Positions 46,742-58,562 of a DNA stretch of 64,000 nt are shown here, piece by piece; position 1 is the first letter of the stretch; each line of letters begins with the position of its first letter. The notes beneath the pieces were generated by a model that made no database searches, was not told the DNA's origin, and was given only the letters and a program-made list of their open reading frames with translations. The stretch is taken from assembly GCA_016648135.1 (NCBI GenBank), contig JADDOH010010142.1, positions 1 to 64,000 of the forward strand, written 5' to 3'. The DNA is from Agrypnia vestita. Its lineage: Eukaryota > Arthropoda > Insecta > Trichoptera > Phryganeidae. Position numbers and translations under genes: made by a program.

Positions 46742-47340
46742 TAGTGATGGGTCCGCTCTGTACTCACTACTACAATGTAGTACTACACTACACTGAAGTG
46801 CACACTTCGCACACTTTGTTGTGTAGTGCACACTACAAACTACAAACACCAAAGTTATTGAAAGTATAAACTTCAAATAGTACACTTCATTTCAAAGCGA
46901 ACACTACAAAGCATTACACTTACACAGAAACATACTTTAAATAGTGCATTTTTTACGTGAAATTTTTGGAAAGTTGATGTAGATATATGAAGAAATCTCT
47001 GGAAACTGTAACAATCTGTAATTTTTGGAATCGAATGAAGAAATCTGGCTGGCGACCTTTTTTTTTTTTAGCTCGCCAAATTTTTATTTGGGAAAAAAAT
47101 ACTTCACTTCATTTAAAAATTTACTTCACTATTACTTCATTTAAAAATTTACTTCACTATTACTTCATTTCATTACTTCACTTCATTATTATTACAATTA
47201 CTTCACTTCACTTACTTCACTTCATTTACTTCACTTCATTTCGTAGTCTACAATTGTAGTGTACACTTTGTAGTCTTCAAACTGGTGAACGTGTGTGTGT
47301 TGTAGTCTTCATTTTGAAATGTAGTTTTTCCCTTCGCTAC
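46742..47340 (-). mobile_element. Inverted relative of the 18053-18731 element
   Basis: Starts TAGTGATGGGTCCGCTCTGT and ends GTAGTTTTTCCCTTCGCT. The inner array of TTACTTCACTTCATT words (47100-47240) mirrors the GAAGTGAAGTAAT array of the first copy. Confidence 0.68.
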
Positions 47341-49439
47341 ATTCAGAGCATTAATAATCGCGTGAATATCTTACATTATCGGCGAGATAGACTTCTTCTA
47401 ACATTCATGTCTCATTTTCAATTATGTTAAATAATTCATAATGTAACCGTGTCATTTGTCATTACATCACGAACTCAATGAGTGACGTCACTCACGAGAT
47501 TCCTGATGAACTGAATTAATTCAGACATTTAGCTGAGGTCGTACTGGAAAGATCCTTAATTTAATAAAGATTTTTGAGTACAGGTGCATATTTTAAAACA
47601 TTCCTTGCATCTGTCATTTTTAAGCTGTCTTTATTTAAAATGCCTACATAATATTTTTATTTTATTCAGTTTAGCACAAATACAAGCATGATTTGTCCAT
47701 ACATACATATAGGCATGATGGTATAACATAATTTCAAATAAATAATATAATATCATATTATGTTACATTATTATATTACAAAAGATATAATCATACAAGG
47801 AAGTTGTTTAATCTGTTGCATCAATGATCATACTCGTATTATCAATTACAATAAAATGTTATTTTTGAATTTTGATTTGTCATCTGAAAATATGTCTATA
47901 TTGCTTTTTGAATGAAGAATATTATACCACATACTAAGAACAGTAATACGTCTTCATACAAACTGGCCGCTAACCATTAGAATGTGTGCGTGCGTGCTCG
48001 GCGCCGTGTACGCACGTACTGTGACGCAAACATTGACATAGAATATGGGGGCACAAGGCGGCGGCAGTAAGGGCCGTGGCTTCGGTGCCATTCGCGCTCG
48101 CAGCCGCCGCTTTAAAAAAAGTGCGCTTCCTGAAAAAAATGCCTTTTTATGTTTGTGGTACTTTACTAAAAAAGTGTGTTGATTATCACAAAGACTGTGA
48201 GTTTTTAAAAGTCTACGTTAATGTTAATCAGCGTTCTTGCAATATAAATGCAGAAACTAGGTATACTAATTACAGAAATTATGCGACAGATTGAAATTTA
48301 CTCATGACTTTGTTGCCAATATAGAGAGGATGGAGCAGGTCTTTCGCAAAGAGTTCGAAAAGGACCACATAAACATTAAAATCGGCACATCAATTTTTGA
48401 ACAATTAAAAGAAATTGAATTTTATTCGAGTTTAGTGTCTACCTTATGCGTCGGAATCTCAGACGCTACGAGTTAAAAGAAAGGGAGTAAAAATAAAGTG
48501 ACAACCCTAGCGTCAACGCAAGAGTAGGCTAATAACTCGCCGACAGGCCGGAGATAAACTACTGTTCTGGGTATACTGTGATTATACGTTTTAATGAGTC
48601 GCGGTAACGGAGAGAAGTATCCGATATTCACATTAAAAAAAAATGTAATGAAATATACTGCTTATTGTAAAATGTAAATATTGTAAAACGTGATGTTTTT
48701 TTATTTATTATTATTTAGTTCTGCTAACAGGCGTAGTTGACTGCACTCAATCATGATTATCGGTTTCTGTTTTGACCGGTTTGTAAACCCAACTATCAAC
48801 CCTTTAGTTTTGTAGAAGTATACACAATGAAGGATAGTACTGAGTCCAAACATTCAGTTGTGTCTAGTAAACCAACACCGAGTCGAAATTGTAATCCTGC
48901 GTTTCATTTTCACGATGTAGGAATCTGTCCCGGATTTAAAAAATGTCCATCAATGTAACGAAACTCAATCATATTTTATTTATAAAAAAGCCGAAATAAA
49001 GAAAAACAATTTATGTAGGTACCGTATTTATACTCGTTAAAGGCTTATTACACTTGGCTGAATTAAGTCGTCTAAATTAATTTAGGATGCTAGCTTGCTA
49101 AATGCGATTATAGTTCACTAAATTACAGTAACGACTGAATTAAGACTAACTCTTTAAGTAAGGAATATTTAAACCACATTTTTTTCGGGACTTTTTAATA
49201 TTTTATTTTATTTATTTCACATAAAATTTTTCAAAGGTTACATTTTTTAATATCGTCCGTGCAGAGGCATATATTTAACATTTTTTTAATAAACATTTTT
49301 TTTCGTGTGTGTGGATTACATACACATAAAATAAGAAAAATAATCTGCATAATGTCAAAGACAAATAATCTTTCGTGATTTAAATTAAATTATTAACATT
49401 GACATTTGTCATAATTATTTATTTTATAGGGTTACGAAA
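47341..49439. other. No recognised gene; GC-rich patch
   Basis: A GC-rich patch (47985-48110) includes GGCGGCGGCAGTAAGGGCCG. Two adjoining open frames (48076-48294 and 48291-48476) are not recognisable. The second ends in the GGGAGTA-type repeat end at 48478-48500, which suggests a degraded transposon interior. Confidence 0.4.
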
Positions 49440-49680
49440 TTAAGATGCCCATCGAAAACCATACACATATATGTCACATTATGCTGTACCACTTGGACAA
49501 AGGGAGGAAAGCTGCTAAGCCATTTCGCGAACTCAAAGATCTTTTCGAAGGAACGATTCGCAAAAGGACATAGCGAGAGTGGTTCACTCGCTCCAGAGCT
49601 GGTGACACCAGCTTGGACGATAATTCGGCCTTTGAGATGTGTGCTACAGGCACACGGCGAGGAACCATTGGTCAGAACAT
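49440..49680 (+). pseudogene. Mariner-like transposase N-terminal fragment
   Basis: The frame from ATG 49445 reads MPIENHTHICHIMLYHLDKG then KPFRELKDLFEGTIRKRT-stop-REWFTRSRAGDTSLDDN. The 'hhhY-h-KG--A---REh---hGEGTh--RT--RWF--F--GD-SLeD' pattern is the paired HTH domain of mariner/SETMAR-type transposases. It is truncated at about 49680 by a LINE remnant. Confidence 0.7.
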
Positions 49681-49950
49681 ATCCGAAACGACGAGGTGTT
49701 GAGCAGGGTGGGCGAAAAGAGGCGGCTCCTTAACAGAATCGCCCAACAGCAAGCATTTGGATAGGCCATAATATAAGGCATCCGGGCCTGCTTTTAACCA
49801 AGGCAACAATCGTAGAGGCCGCCCAAGATTAAGCTACGTATACCAGATTATCGGAGATATGCGCTGTAGCACCTACCAAGAAATGAAGAGGCTGGCAGGT
49901 GACAGAGAGGAGTGGAGAAAGCGAGTGCTTGTTGCAGACCAATCCTAGGA
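49680..49950 (+). pseudogene. LINE RT C-terminal remnant
   Basis: IRNDEVLSRVGEKRRLLNRI, then RRGRPRLSYVYQIIGDMRCS (across a frameshift) and YQEMKRLAGDREEWRKRVLV-ADQS. This is a standard RTE-like LINE terminus ('R-NEEVL-RV-E-R-LL...GR-RLSYV-QI--D---Y-EMKRLA-DREEWR'). Confidence 0.78.
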
Positions 49951-50931
49951 TTGCGACCCAAAGAAAGAGTAACTAGACCATACATAATCACACAAATGTA
50001 ACGCTGTACAAAAAAAAATGTACGCGCGTTAGAAGCTATACTTTATAACACGCATACGTACGTCCATTGGCGTAGATAAAAAATCACATGCTGTGTTGTA
50101 TACTTTGCACACCACAAAATAGGATTTTCACAAATGACAGTTACACATCATCAATGACAGTTCTGCATACAATCAACGGAAAAAAATTCTAAAATATAGA
50201 TTATATATGGTACCCACGTACCAAATTGGATTTTTCTGTACAAAAGAAAAAATGAAATAGTAAGCACATACTTAATTCAATCACCAAAATAACACATGAA
50301 TTTGACCACAATTGTATTACGAAAACTACATCAGCAAACAGAAAATAAACTACAATAACAGAGCTCGGAACATATGCAATATTCATAATAGAATTTTCAC
50401 GTTCACGTTCATATAAAAATTGCTATTGGTGGAATTATCACTCGGAAAACCGCCATCTTAGCTTTTGATTGGTGATTCGTGACTTCATGGCGTCAAAATT
50501 TTCGTTGCATGGTGCGCACGCATTTCGTTTCATCCTAAAATGTCACTTCCACAGTCTACCGTATAATTTACAATTTACAACTCTTATACATTAGGTTTAC
50601 ATTCTGTCAGGCATTCTGCCCGTTACTATTGTAGAATATTAACATAAATTGTACAATATTAACATAACATTATTGAATATCTTAGTTTTGTTGCATTCAG
50701 ACATCAACTTATAATCAAAGTGGATAGACTACGCATTCATGTGAATCTAACCACTTGACCAAATACCTACTCAAGGGATTCAATTTTTATCTAAATGCAT
50801 ATTATACTTTTGAAAAATATTTTTTCATTGTTATATAATAAAAAAACTATCTACCCGTGCGTTTTCAGAGCAACTCCGATAATGAGTAAGAAATGATATG
50901 GAAACAAAAGCCAGAAAGTCGACGTATCATG

Positions 50932-51145
50932 CACCCTTTTCCCGTGATCCAATCGAGCTGAAACTTTGCAAGCAGACTCACGGCGACGATCAAGAAAATC
51001 TATCAAATTTTCGTTAAAAAAAATTAATAATTATAGTATAATTTTGGATTTTTCAAATTTTTAATGTTTTTTTCATACAAGATGTATGGATATTTCAACG
51101 CATATGGTAGACGCGAAACCCGAAAATGAGAAAGGGAGTATTGTA
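50932..51145 (-). repeat. GGGAGTA-end repeat, minus copy
   Basis: Reverse-oriented copy of 51676-51931, from CCCTTTTCCCGTGATCCAAT to GAGAAAGGGAGTATTG. It stands in inverted orientation to that copy, about 530 bp away. Confidence 0.7.
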
Positions 51146-51675
51146 AAAACTTTAGAAAATTAAGAAAATGACGATGGCGAACGTCTGCTCAAAGAAAATC
51201 CCAAACAATGAGAATAGCCACTTGGTACTTGGTACCACCATACCGGCACACCGGCTCGCCTACCGGCGAAATACACAGCTTGTTTACAGTTCACTATTGG
51301 TATATCCCCGATCGCATCGGGTGTCGAATTTACCAGGATTCATGGGATTACGTCGAATAATAATTATCCTTCGCCCGCTCGGAATAACCAAATTCCACCT
51401 GGCATTTAGATAGAACTGAGATATTTAACATCAAGGATTAAATATTCACTTTTCGATTTCTTCGGCACGCGTAATAATTCAGAATGATAAAATTAATGTC
51501 AAGGAACAGAAATAAAAATATTGCTTATTTCGGAATACGGCCGATATATTGCACCTATAGAACTATAGAGACCTTATTCAAAATCTTAAGATTTCGTTAT
51601 CATTATAAAAAAGAAATTAAAATGTCAATTGTTTATAAGGGAGTAAAAAATTAACCCATTAAAACCAAGTTTTTA

Positions 51676-51931
51676 CAATACTCCCTTTCTCATTTTCGGG
51701 TTTCGAATCTACCATATGTACTTGTATGAAAAAATCATTAAAAATTTGAAAACCCAAAATTATACTATAATTTTTTTTAAAGAAAATCTGATAGATCTTC
51801 TTGATCCTCGCCACGAGTCTACTTGCAAAGTTTCAGCTCTATTCGATCATGGGAAAAGGGTTAAAAATCGATCCAAAGTGTTTTCGTCAAGCAAGCAAGC
51901 AGACGCCACGTTTTAAAGAAAGGAAGTAATA
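51676..51931 (+). mobile_element. Short TIR element (ACTCCCTTTCT ends), about 256 bp
   Basis: Starts ACTCCCTTTCTCATTTTCGG and ends TTTAAAGAAAGGAAGTAAT, so the termini are inverted. The interior carries the family blocks CAAAGTTTCAGCTCTATTCG and GGGTTAAAAATCGATCCAAA. No coding capacity. Confidence 0.65.
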
Positions 51932-52019
51932 CACCTCAAATAATTCAACACATGTTCAAAAATATTTATTAAAATTCTCAAAAAATGGTCTTGAAATATA
52001 TCATTACTTTCATGATTTT

Positions 52020-53165
52020 CACGGTCGTTCAGAACTTCTAGTAAGAGTTTCTTGGGATATTATGCCGTGTGTGTGTGATTCGGATCCCATTGCAGGGTCT
52101 GATGTGGACATCACATGTGACAAATATGTTACAAAATATTGGCTAAATGTGGTATAAAACGTTTAAGGATTTTGAATAAAGATTCTAATAAAGATTTTTT
52201 GGGATTTTCTGCGGCGTGTAAATGACTTGGAGCCCGTTGTAGGGTCTATCATTAAGGGCTGATGTGGATAGGTCGATGGGCTAGGCTGGGATAGGCTGAT
52301 GCGGATGATTTGACCAATAGGATAATTTCACATTATTTTTTAATAGAAAAATCTTAATTTTGCTTTAGAAAATACGTTTATGAAAAAGATTTTTTTTATA
52401 TGCCGTCAAAACGCTTATTTTCGCAAGCGACGTCACGCATCAATTTTTATGTCAATCCGACGTTTAACACGTAACAGCACATTCGCGTATTTAGACATTC
52501 TTCGTTTTTACAAAACAAGAGTCCTTTTTTGTATAGTGTGTCCATATAGCCATGTCTGGGAAAAAAATTTGTACATATTGTATGTTATACGGTACCCAAA
52601 AAACTAAAAACTCCCGATAATAACCTTAAATTTCGGTAAATTATCGGATTTTCCTTGTGAAATTCCGTCCTCCGTTATTTTAAATGTGTTCTTAGATCGT
52701 TTATTTTATTAAAATAGTTCACAAACACCGCAAAATTTATATAAACACCAGGCAAACAAGAGTAAAAACAAAGCAAAGACGAACAGTGACAATAGAAAAT
52801 AAACAAATTATCTATAATTCCTGCTACGTGACGTCATATGGCGTTTTAATGGAATCGTATTTTTTAAGATTTTTATTATAAAAATTATGAATGAATACAT
52901 TATCCCACACCATCCATACTGAGTTATAAAACAATTACATTTATTTTTTCTGAATCTATTTCATATATTTTCATAGATATCTGTAAAATGTAAATTACCC
53001 TATTGGTTAGAGGATTTTTAATCTTCTGCTTAGAGTTTTCTGGGATATTTTACGGGGGGTTCGTGGCTCGGAGCTGTTACAGGGTCCATTGTCACCGCTG
53101 GTGTGGACATCACATGTGACAAATGCGTTTCGAAACATTGGCTAAAAGTGGTATATCGTTTGAGG
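52020..53165 (-). repeat. Three decayed PLE family-2 3' blocks
   Basis: 52035-52110, 52200-52265 and 53035-53110 each retain TTTTCTG(G)GATATT..., then ...(G)GAT/GGAGC-C-TTGCAGGGTC. The first and third are followed by GTGGACATCACATGTGACAA and ACATTGGCTAAA-GTGGTAT, so they are paralogous copies. Confidence 0.6.
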
Positions 53166-53399
53166 AGATACTAGAGGATTTTTAAACTAATGCTTCGTAC
53201 CGAGACAAACGAGACATCACGAAGTGTTCTTTGTAGGGACCTACAGGAATAACCACGCATTAAATTCACCGTTGACACGCATGCATCGCCTTGGAAACAA
53301 ATTTTAGGAATTCGTAGACATTTTTCGTTGTAGGAATTAAAGAATTACTTAGACTTAGAATATACCAATAGAATTAATTACAGTTTAATGGCCTAAATT

Positions 53400-53830
53400 T
53401 TTACTTATGTGTTTTGTTCCCCGTTTATTTTAAAGAGTCCTAATCATTGTTCATTTCCCCTTTAAATAAGTTTTGATTTTATGTTTTATATTTATTTTTT
53501 GGTTTATTTTATCTTCTTATCTTATTTATCTGGTATTTTGGTTTAATTATCTTTATTTTACTGTATTATTAATTTGTTAAAGGTTTCTAATCATTACTGT
53601 TTGCTTTTGTACTAATCATCCTTTATATATATTGTTCATTTATTTTATATTGTTACATTGTATATTGTTCATTTATCTTAAATATTTTTTTATATTATTA
53701 TTATTTTTTAATTATTTACTGTAAAATGTGTTTTATGTTAGGTATATAAAAATCCTTTTAATTTTATTGTACTGTAAAGGCCCACTAGGGTGTTGATTAA
53801 TAAATAAATAAAAAATCTTTTTTTTTTTTG
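53400..53830 (+). mobile_element. Probable LINE 3' UTR with TAAA tail
   Basis: T-rich DNA ending ACTGTAAAGGCCCACTAGGG, then GATTAATAAATAAATAAAAA, as in jockey-like 3' ends. No coding part preserved. Confidence 0.45.
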
Positions 53831-55702
53831 GTCGACGATTTGAGGTAATATTTAGTCTGTTGATTAACTTTTATTAAACATCATATTTGTGTATCACTGC
53901 TGCTGTTGTTAAACGACAAACAAACTGTGTTACAGATAAAAGAATATTTTTAGTTTATTCACTAGAAATTACAAACCAAATAAAAAATATCCATCAAAAC
54001 TCCAGAATAATATTTAGCATTATTATATAATAATGCTACTTTATTCCTAATCGCCAAGAGATAGTAAAGAATTACATTAAACTTAAAATTTAAAATGGAA
54101 ACGTCTAACAGGTCGGCAAAATATTACAACAAACAAATCATAAAGTAAACTAAAAAACGATTTTCCAATTCTAAAAGTATGAATTGTTAACTGTCCAACT
54201 AGGTAAATACCTAAATACTTGTAATCAAATGTGCATTTTATGTTGGTGTATACTTATGTGGTTAATATAATTGTAACTGCTTTATGCCCGCTTATCGGGA
54301 CCTAATAAACGCGCTTTATTTTTACCGTTAAAGTATTTTTAATGATGATATATTTATTAATAGTATTAATTCTTTCTCAATTATTTCAGAAGACCTGAAC
54401 AAATCAATTTTACTTTGCGATTTAAACTGGGTATTAATTATTTTAGTGTTGCGAAAGTCCAATCTGGCCCTGTTTGTTTGATTTAACATGGGATATGGGT
54501 CAGAAGATCTATTGGTGTGCAAAATATATATAATATTTTAGATATAAAAAAATCTTTAGCATTGTTTTTCACGGACCCGTTTTTATTTATAAATCAGATC
54601 AAAATCATTGGATCTAGGCTGTATGTTTATATTGGCGTAACAAAATTTGGAAAGCGGTGAAAGTGGACACAATAAAGCGGATGATTACTGTTTTTGCCGC
54701 GTTCCAAAAAACAACGAAACAAAAGAAAATTGTAATAAATATTACATTTATTTTTAAACTACATTAATATCAAATAATAATAAGAATATTATAAGATACA
54801 TAGATAACATCAAAACATTTTTTAAAGTAGCTAAAGATATAGATTAAGGCAACTTTGTTCTTTATTGCTTCGCAACATATTATTTTAAACTAATGTTTAC
54901 AAAAGCAAACAATATTTTATACAAAAAGGTAAACAATATGACTACTCTTACCTGAATCATAAAACCTCGATTTGTTTATAAGTAGGTAGGTCGTTGTGTT
55001 GTCTCCTTCACAGTTTGCACAGTTTTGTTTTATAAAGAAATCAAACCCACATTGAAAACACATCGCAAATCAAAAATTGTAGACAAGTCTGAGTAAAGTT
55101 ATTACAAACCAAACAAAACATTTCTTGGTTAAGTATTGTTCCACCTGGATAGGTGTTTGGGTAAGAAAATGGTAAAACGTACGTTAAATGCAAAGTAATA
55201 AGGCGCTTACAGTCAGTTTTATATATTAAATGTGTCCTGAAACCTTATACCACATGCAGATATTGAGCACTGTTTTATTATGAAACATTTTGTTATTCAG
55301 GAAAGCTAAAACAAAACTCTCAACCAATGCCAAATGACACTTGTGTATTTCACGGCCCGCGCTACCTACAACCCGATTGTACCTAAAGAAAACATACCAA
55401 AACATACTCACTGATCTGTATACATTACGAGTTATTTCATAGATAAAAACCTTCGTAGATAGTTAAACATTTAGAAATAAAATAAACGTCATTATGAAAC
55501 TTTATATTACGATCTCGCTTTGTTTTTTGCTAATCATGTTATTCAGTCGCATGGTTTTGAAAATTATGTATGTTAAAAGTATGTTTTCTTCATACGGAAG
55601 ATCAAGAAAAATATATTGTATAGAGTATTAAAGGCAATCCCGATGAAGACTCAAAAATATTAGGAGCGCCACACGAGGGTAGGGTGGTCTATATTCTGTG
55701 GG

Positions 55703-56604
55703 GTAGGGTCAAGTGGGGAACAGTGTAACAAAAAAGTCATTTTTATTTTTAGAAGAAAAAAACGTTTATTTTATATTTCTTTCATTATTGCCAGAAGAAT
55801 CATGTATTTTACCTTCATATTAATTAGGCTTAAAAAAACATTTGAATTATACTTAGAAATGACTTAATTCGACAGTTTTGGATGGGGTACAGTTTAACGG
55901 CCACAGGGGTAGAATAAAACAATACGGGGCACGCAATTCCATTGAACTAAACTTGACATTAAATGAAATAAAATACGGAAAACAAAAATGCTTTAACCTT
56001 AATAATATCTTCATAACATGTTTTTGGGAATCATACCTAATCATTACACTTTCATTTTTCACTCAAAAATAAAAACAAATGCATTTTTTTCTTATTTAGA
56101 TTTAATCTTCTTAATATAGTCTTATTACTAAGATTTCGTACCAATTTCGATGTATAAACCTGGAAGAAAATGAAAATACTCAAGGGGGCACACTATACCA
56201 TATTATACTGTGCCCCTTTACACTGTGCCCCACGTCTTACTGTAAAAAAACAAAATGTGTTTGAATTTTATAGGTTAGAAATATCGTTAAACATTGTGAA
56301 CGTTTTAAACGCCAACTGATTGAAGATTAAATTCAAAATATAGTTACTGGCCAGAAACTACTTGTTTTTCAAGAAAAACGAAACTTCACTTGTCAAACTA
56401 TTCACAATTTTTTGACAAAATACCTAATTTCGAACACAAGTCCGTTTACCAAGCAATATAACCTACAATGACAACGGTTTAAGATGGCAGCGCACGATAT
56501 TGTCAAAATACGTAAAGAGACGCAATAGAGAAATTAAAACGAGAAAGAAATATTTCTGACGTTACACTGTGTCCCGTGTTACATTGTTCCCCACTTGACC
56601 CTAC
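55703..56604. mobile_element. TIR element, about 900 bp (GTAGGGTCAAGTGGGG ends)
   Basis: Left GTAGGGTCAAGTGGGGAACA (55703) and right TGTTCCCCACTTGACCCTAC (ending 56604) are inverted, extending to GTGTAAC. Sub-terminal TGCCCC/GTGGGG words recur near 56185-56235. Frames on both strands at 55853-56072 are short and unrecognised, so it is non-autonomous. Confidence 0.8.
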
Positions 56605-58200
56605 TTTGTTTGAATTTATTTAGGTAATCTCCAATTTTAATATTTTGAATTATTCATATTGTTGTTTTCTTAAGATGTTCATGGTGATAAGTGAAGTTTT
56701 TTTAATTGGCAATGTGAATTGCACAATAAGAATCATTATATTATCTTATCTATGAGTATCATTAACTTTAACAACTCCGTTTCGGAACGGGGCACAAGTA
56801 TACCCCGAAAATCTTTTTTACCCCGAATTTTTTTAAAACCATTTAATAATTATAGATGATATTGAGCAGGTATTTTTTGAAATTCCGTAGATTTCCCAAA
56901 GAATACAACACAGAGAGAAAATTAAATGAGAATATTGTAATAGACAGTCAAAAGTAGAAAAAATTAGATGGTTGTGAGTTATGAGACATGAAAATATTTC
57001 GGTTTCTGATAAAATGGGGACACAATTAGTAGATTTTCTTTCGCAATGTATAAGAAACGCAATTAAAAATACTATAGAACATTTTCAAACCACTTCATTA
57101 GAACGCAAATTTGACTGAGGTCGCGTTTGTACCCCGCTCCAGCTTCCGATCTTATTTTTGATTTTCCGGTACCCGAAGTTTAAGGATCATGAGCAAATTT
57201 ATTTACCTATTGTTATTAATGCCGTGCGATCACCGGTGGCCAGCTTTGGTGTTGTGTAATACATGAAAAATATATTCAAAAGATGGATTGTACAAATGAA
57301 TATGTGGGAATAAATTTTATGAGACGCGTTTCTCTTACTGAAATTGTTTATAAACTGATATTTTATATTTAAATTCGTTTTTAGATAACATGTTTATAAA
57401 TTTTTCGTACTTGTTTATTAAAAAAATTAGAATTCTATGAATCTGTTAAATCCATTATGATAAGTTACTCTAAAAAACTTTATTATGCGTATATCTTAGT
57501 GGAGACTTAGGCGTATACCTACCTCAATAAAATACCTACCTATAATAAAAAAAGTGGGTAGGCTTAAGAAATCTAATGTATAAATTGACATAAAAATATC
57601 TCGATTATATTTAAATTATTCTCTGTTTAATAAATTAATTATTACTCCCTTAAACGAAAATTTATGTCAATATAAGTAGTAATGTAATAAGGGTGCATTC
57701 ATTAGGTGAAATTAATTTTATGTGGGGAAGTAAAATAAGAAATATGGAATTGGGTTATATAAATTGTCTTAAAAGATAATCAACTTACTTCATTTTATCT
57801 GAATATTTTGACATTTTGTAAACGTTATTAATTGTTATCAATAAATATTTGCTGTTAATGCCATTTTCACGCCATTCATGACATTTCCAAACGAGAACTT
57901 TTTATTGTTTTTGCATTAAAAATGTTGTACCACCCTATTATGTCTGAGGTCTTATTTAAAAAAGTGTTCAAAGTTGCACACGGAATTATGGGTTCTTGAG
58001 TAAAATATAGGTTATTAGACTCGAGTTGCAACACTAAAAATAATTTTCATCACCCAATCGATGTCAATAGGAATTGACATCTGCGGCGTCTGCGCCACTG
58101 TTCGCCATTATTCTTTGATGTCTGCAGTGTTATTCCAATATTGCGTCGTTCTGTTTATTGTGCTTTCCTTAACTAAATACAGTTATTTAATATAATAAAT
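56605..58200. other. Upstream region of the host gene; no repeat class recognised
   Basis: AT-rich with no open frames above 60 codons. 58020-58140 is locally GC-richer (GACATCTGCGGCGTCTGCGC) and could contain the promoter of the gene that follows. No TATA or Inr element could be assigned. Confidence 0.3.
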
Positions 58201-58233
58201 ATGGTGGTAGGAAATTTGTACGTCGAGCCAAAG
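58201..58233 (+). other. Possible short 5' exon
   Basis: ATG at 58201 opens MVVGNLYVEPK and is followed by AAG|GTCAGT, a fair splice donor at 58234. Its phase (0) does not fit the acceptor at 58561-58562, which would give a stop. Either it is non-coding/untranslated, it splices elsewhere, or the alternative donor at 58218 (phase 2, TT|GTACGT) is used. Confidence 0.25.
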
Positions 58234-58562
58234 GTCAGTAAATGATTTTTATTATATGTTATTGTTTCGTTTTATTTGTTTTACAAAGCAATGTTATGGC
58301 GAATTGGTATTTTATTAAATCTTTTATACTTAAAAGATTACAATGCGGAATACATGATGTCTTTGTAATTATGTACATTAAAAAAAATCGTCATTTGACG
58401 CAAATCTTACGGCGTTTTAAATATACCGTTCATGACTCACTGCCTGAATGTTTTTAATCAATATCTATGCGCTTTTAAAATAGCTACTAATATTTGCGTG
58501 TATAATAATGTAAGTTTACATAATGAAGACCGAATGGAAAGTTATTATAATATTGATTTCAG

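Noticed and set aside
48076..48476. Two adjoining small genes
   Set aside because: No recognisable motif or splice context, and the second runs into a transposon-like end (GAAAGGGAGTAAAAA).
58432..58562. Upstream in-frame extension of the giant exon (MTHCLNVF...)
   Set aside because: A good splice acceptor (TTGATTTCAG) lies at 58562 and the extension is AT-rich intron-like sequence.
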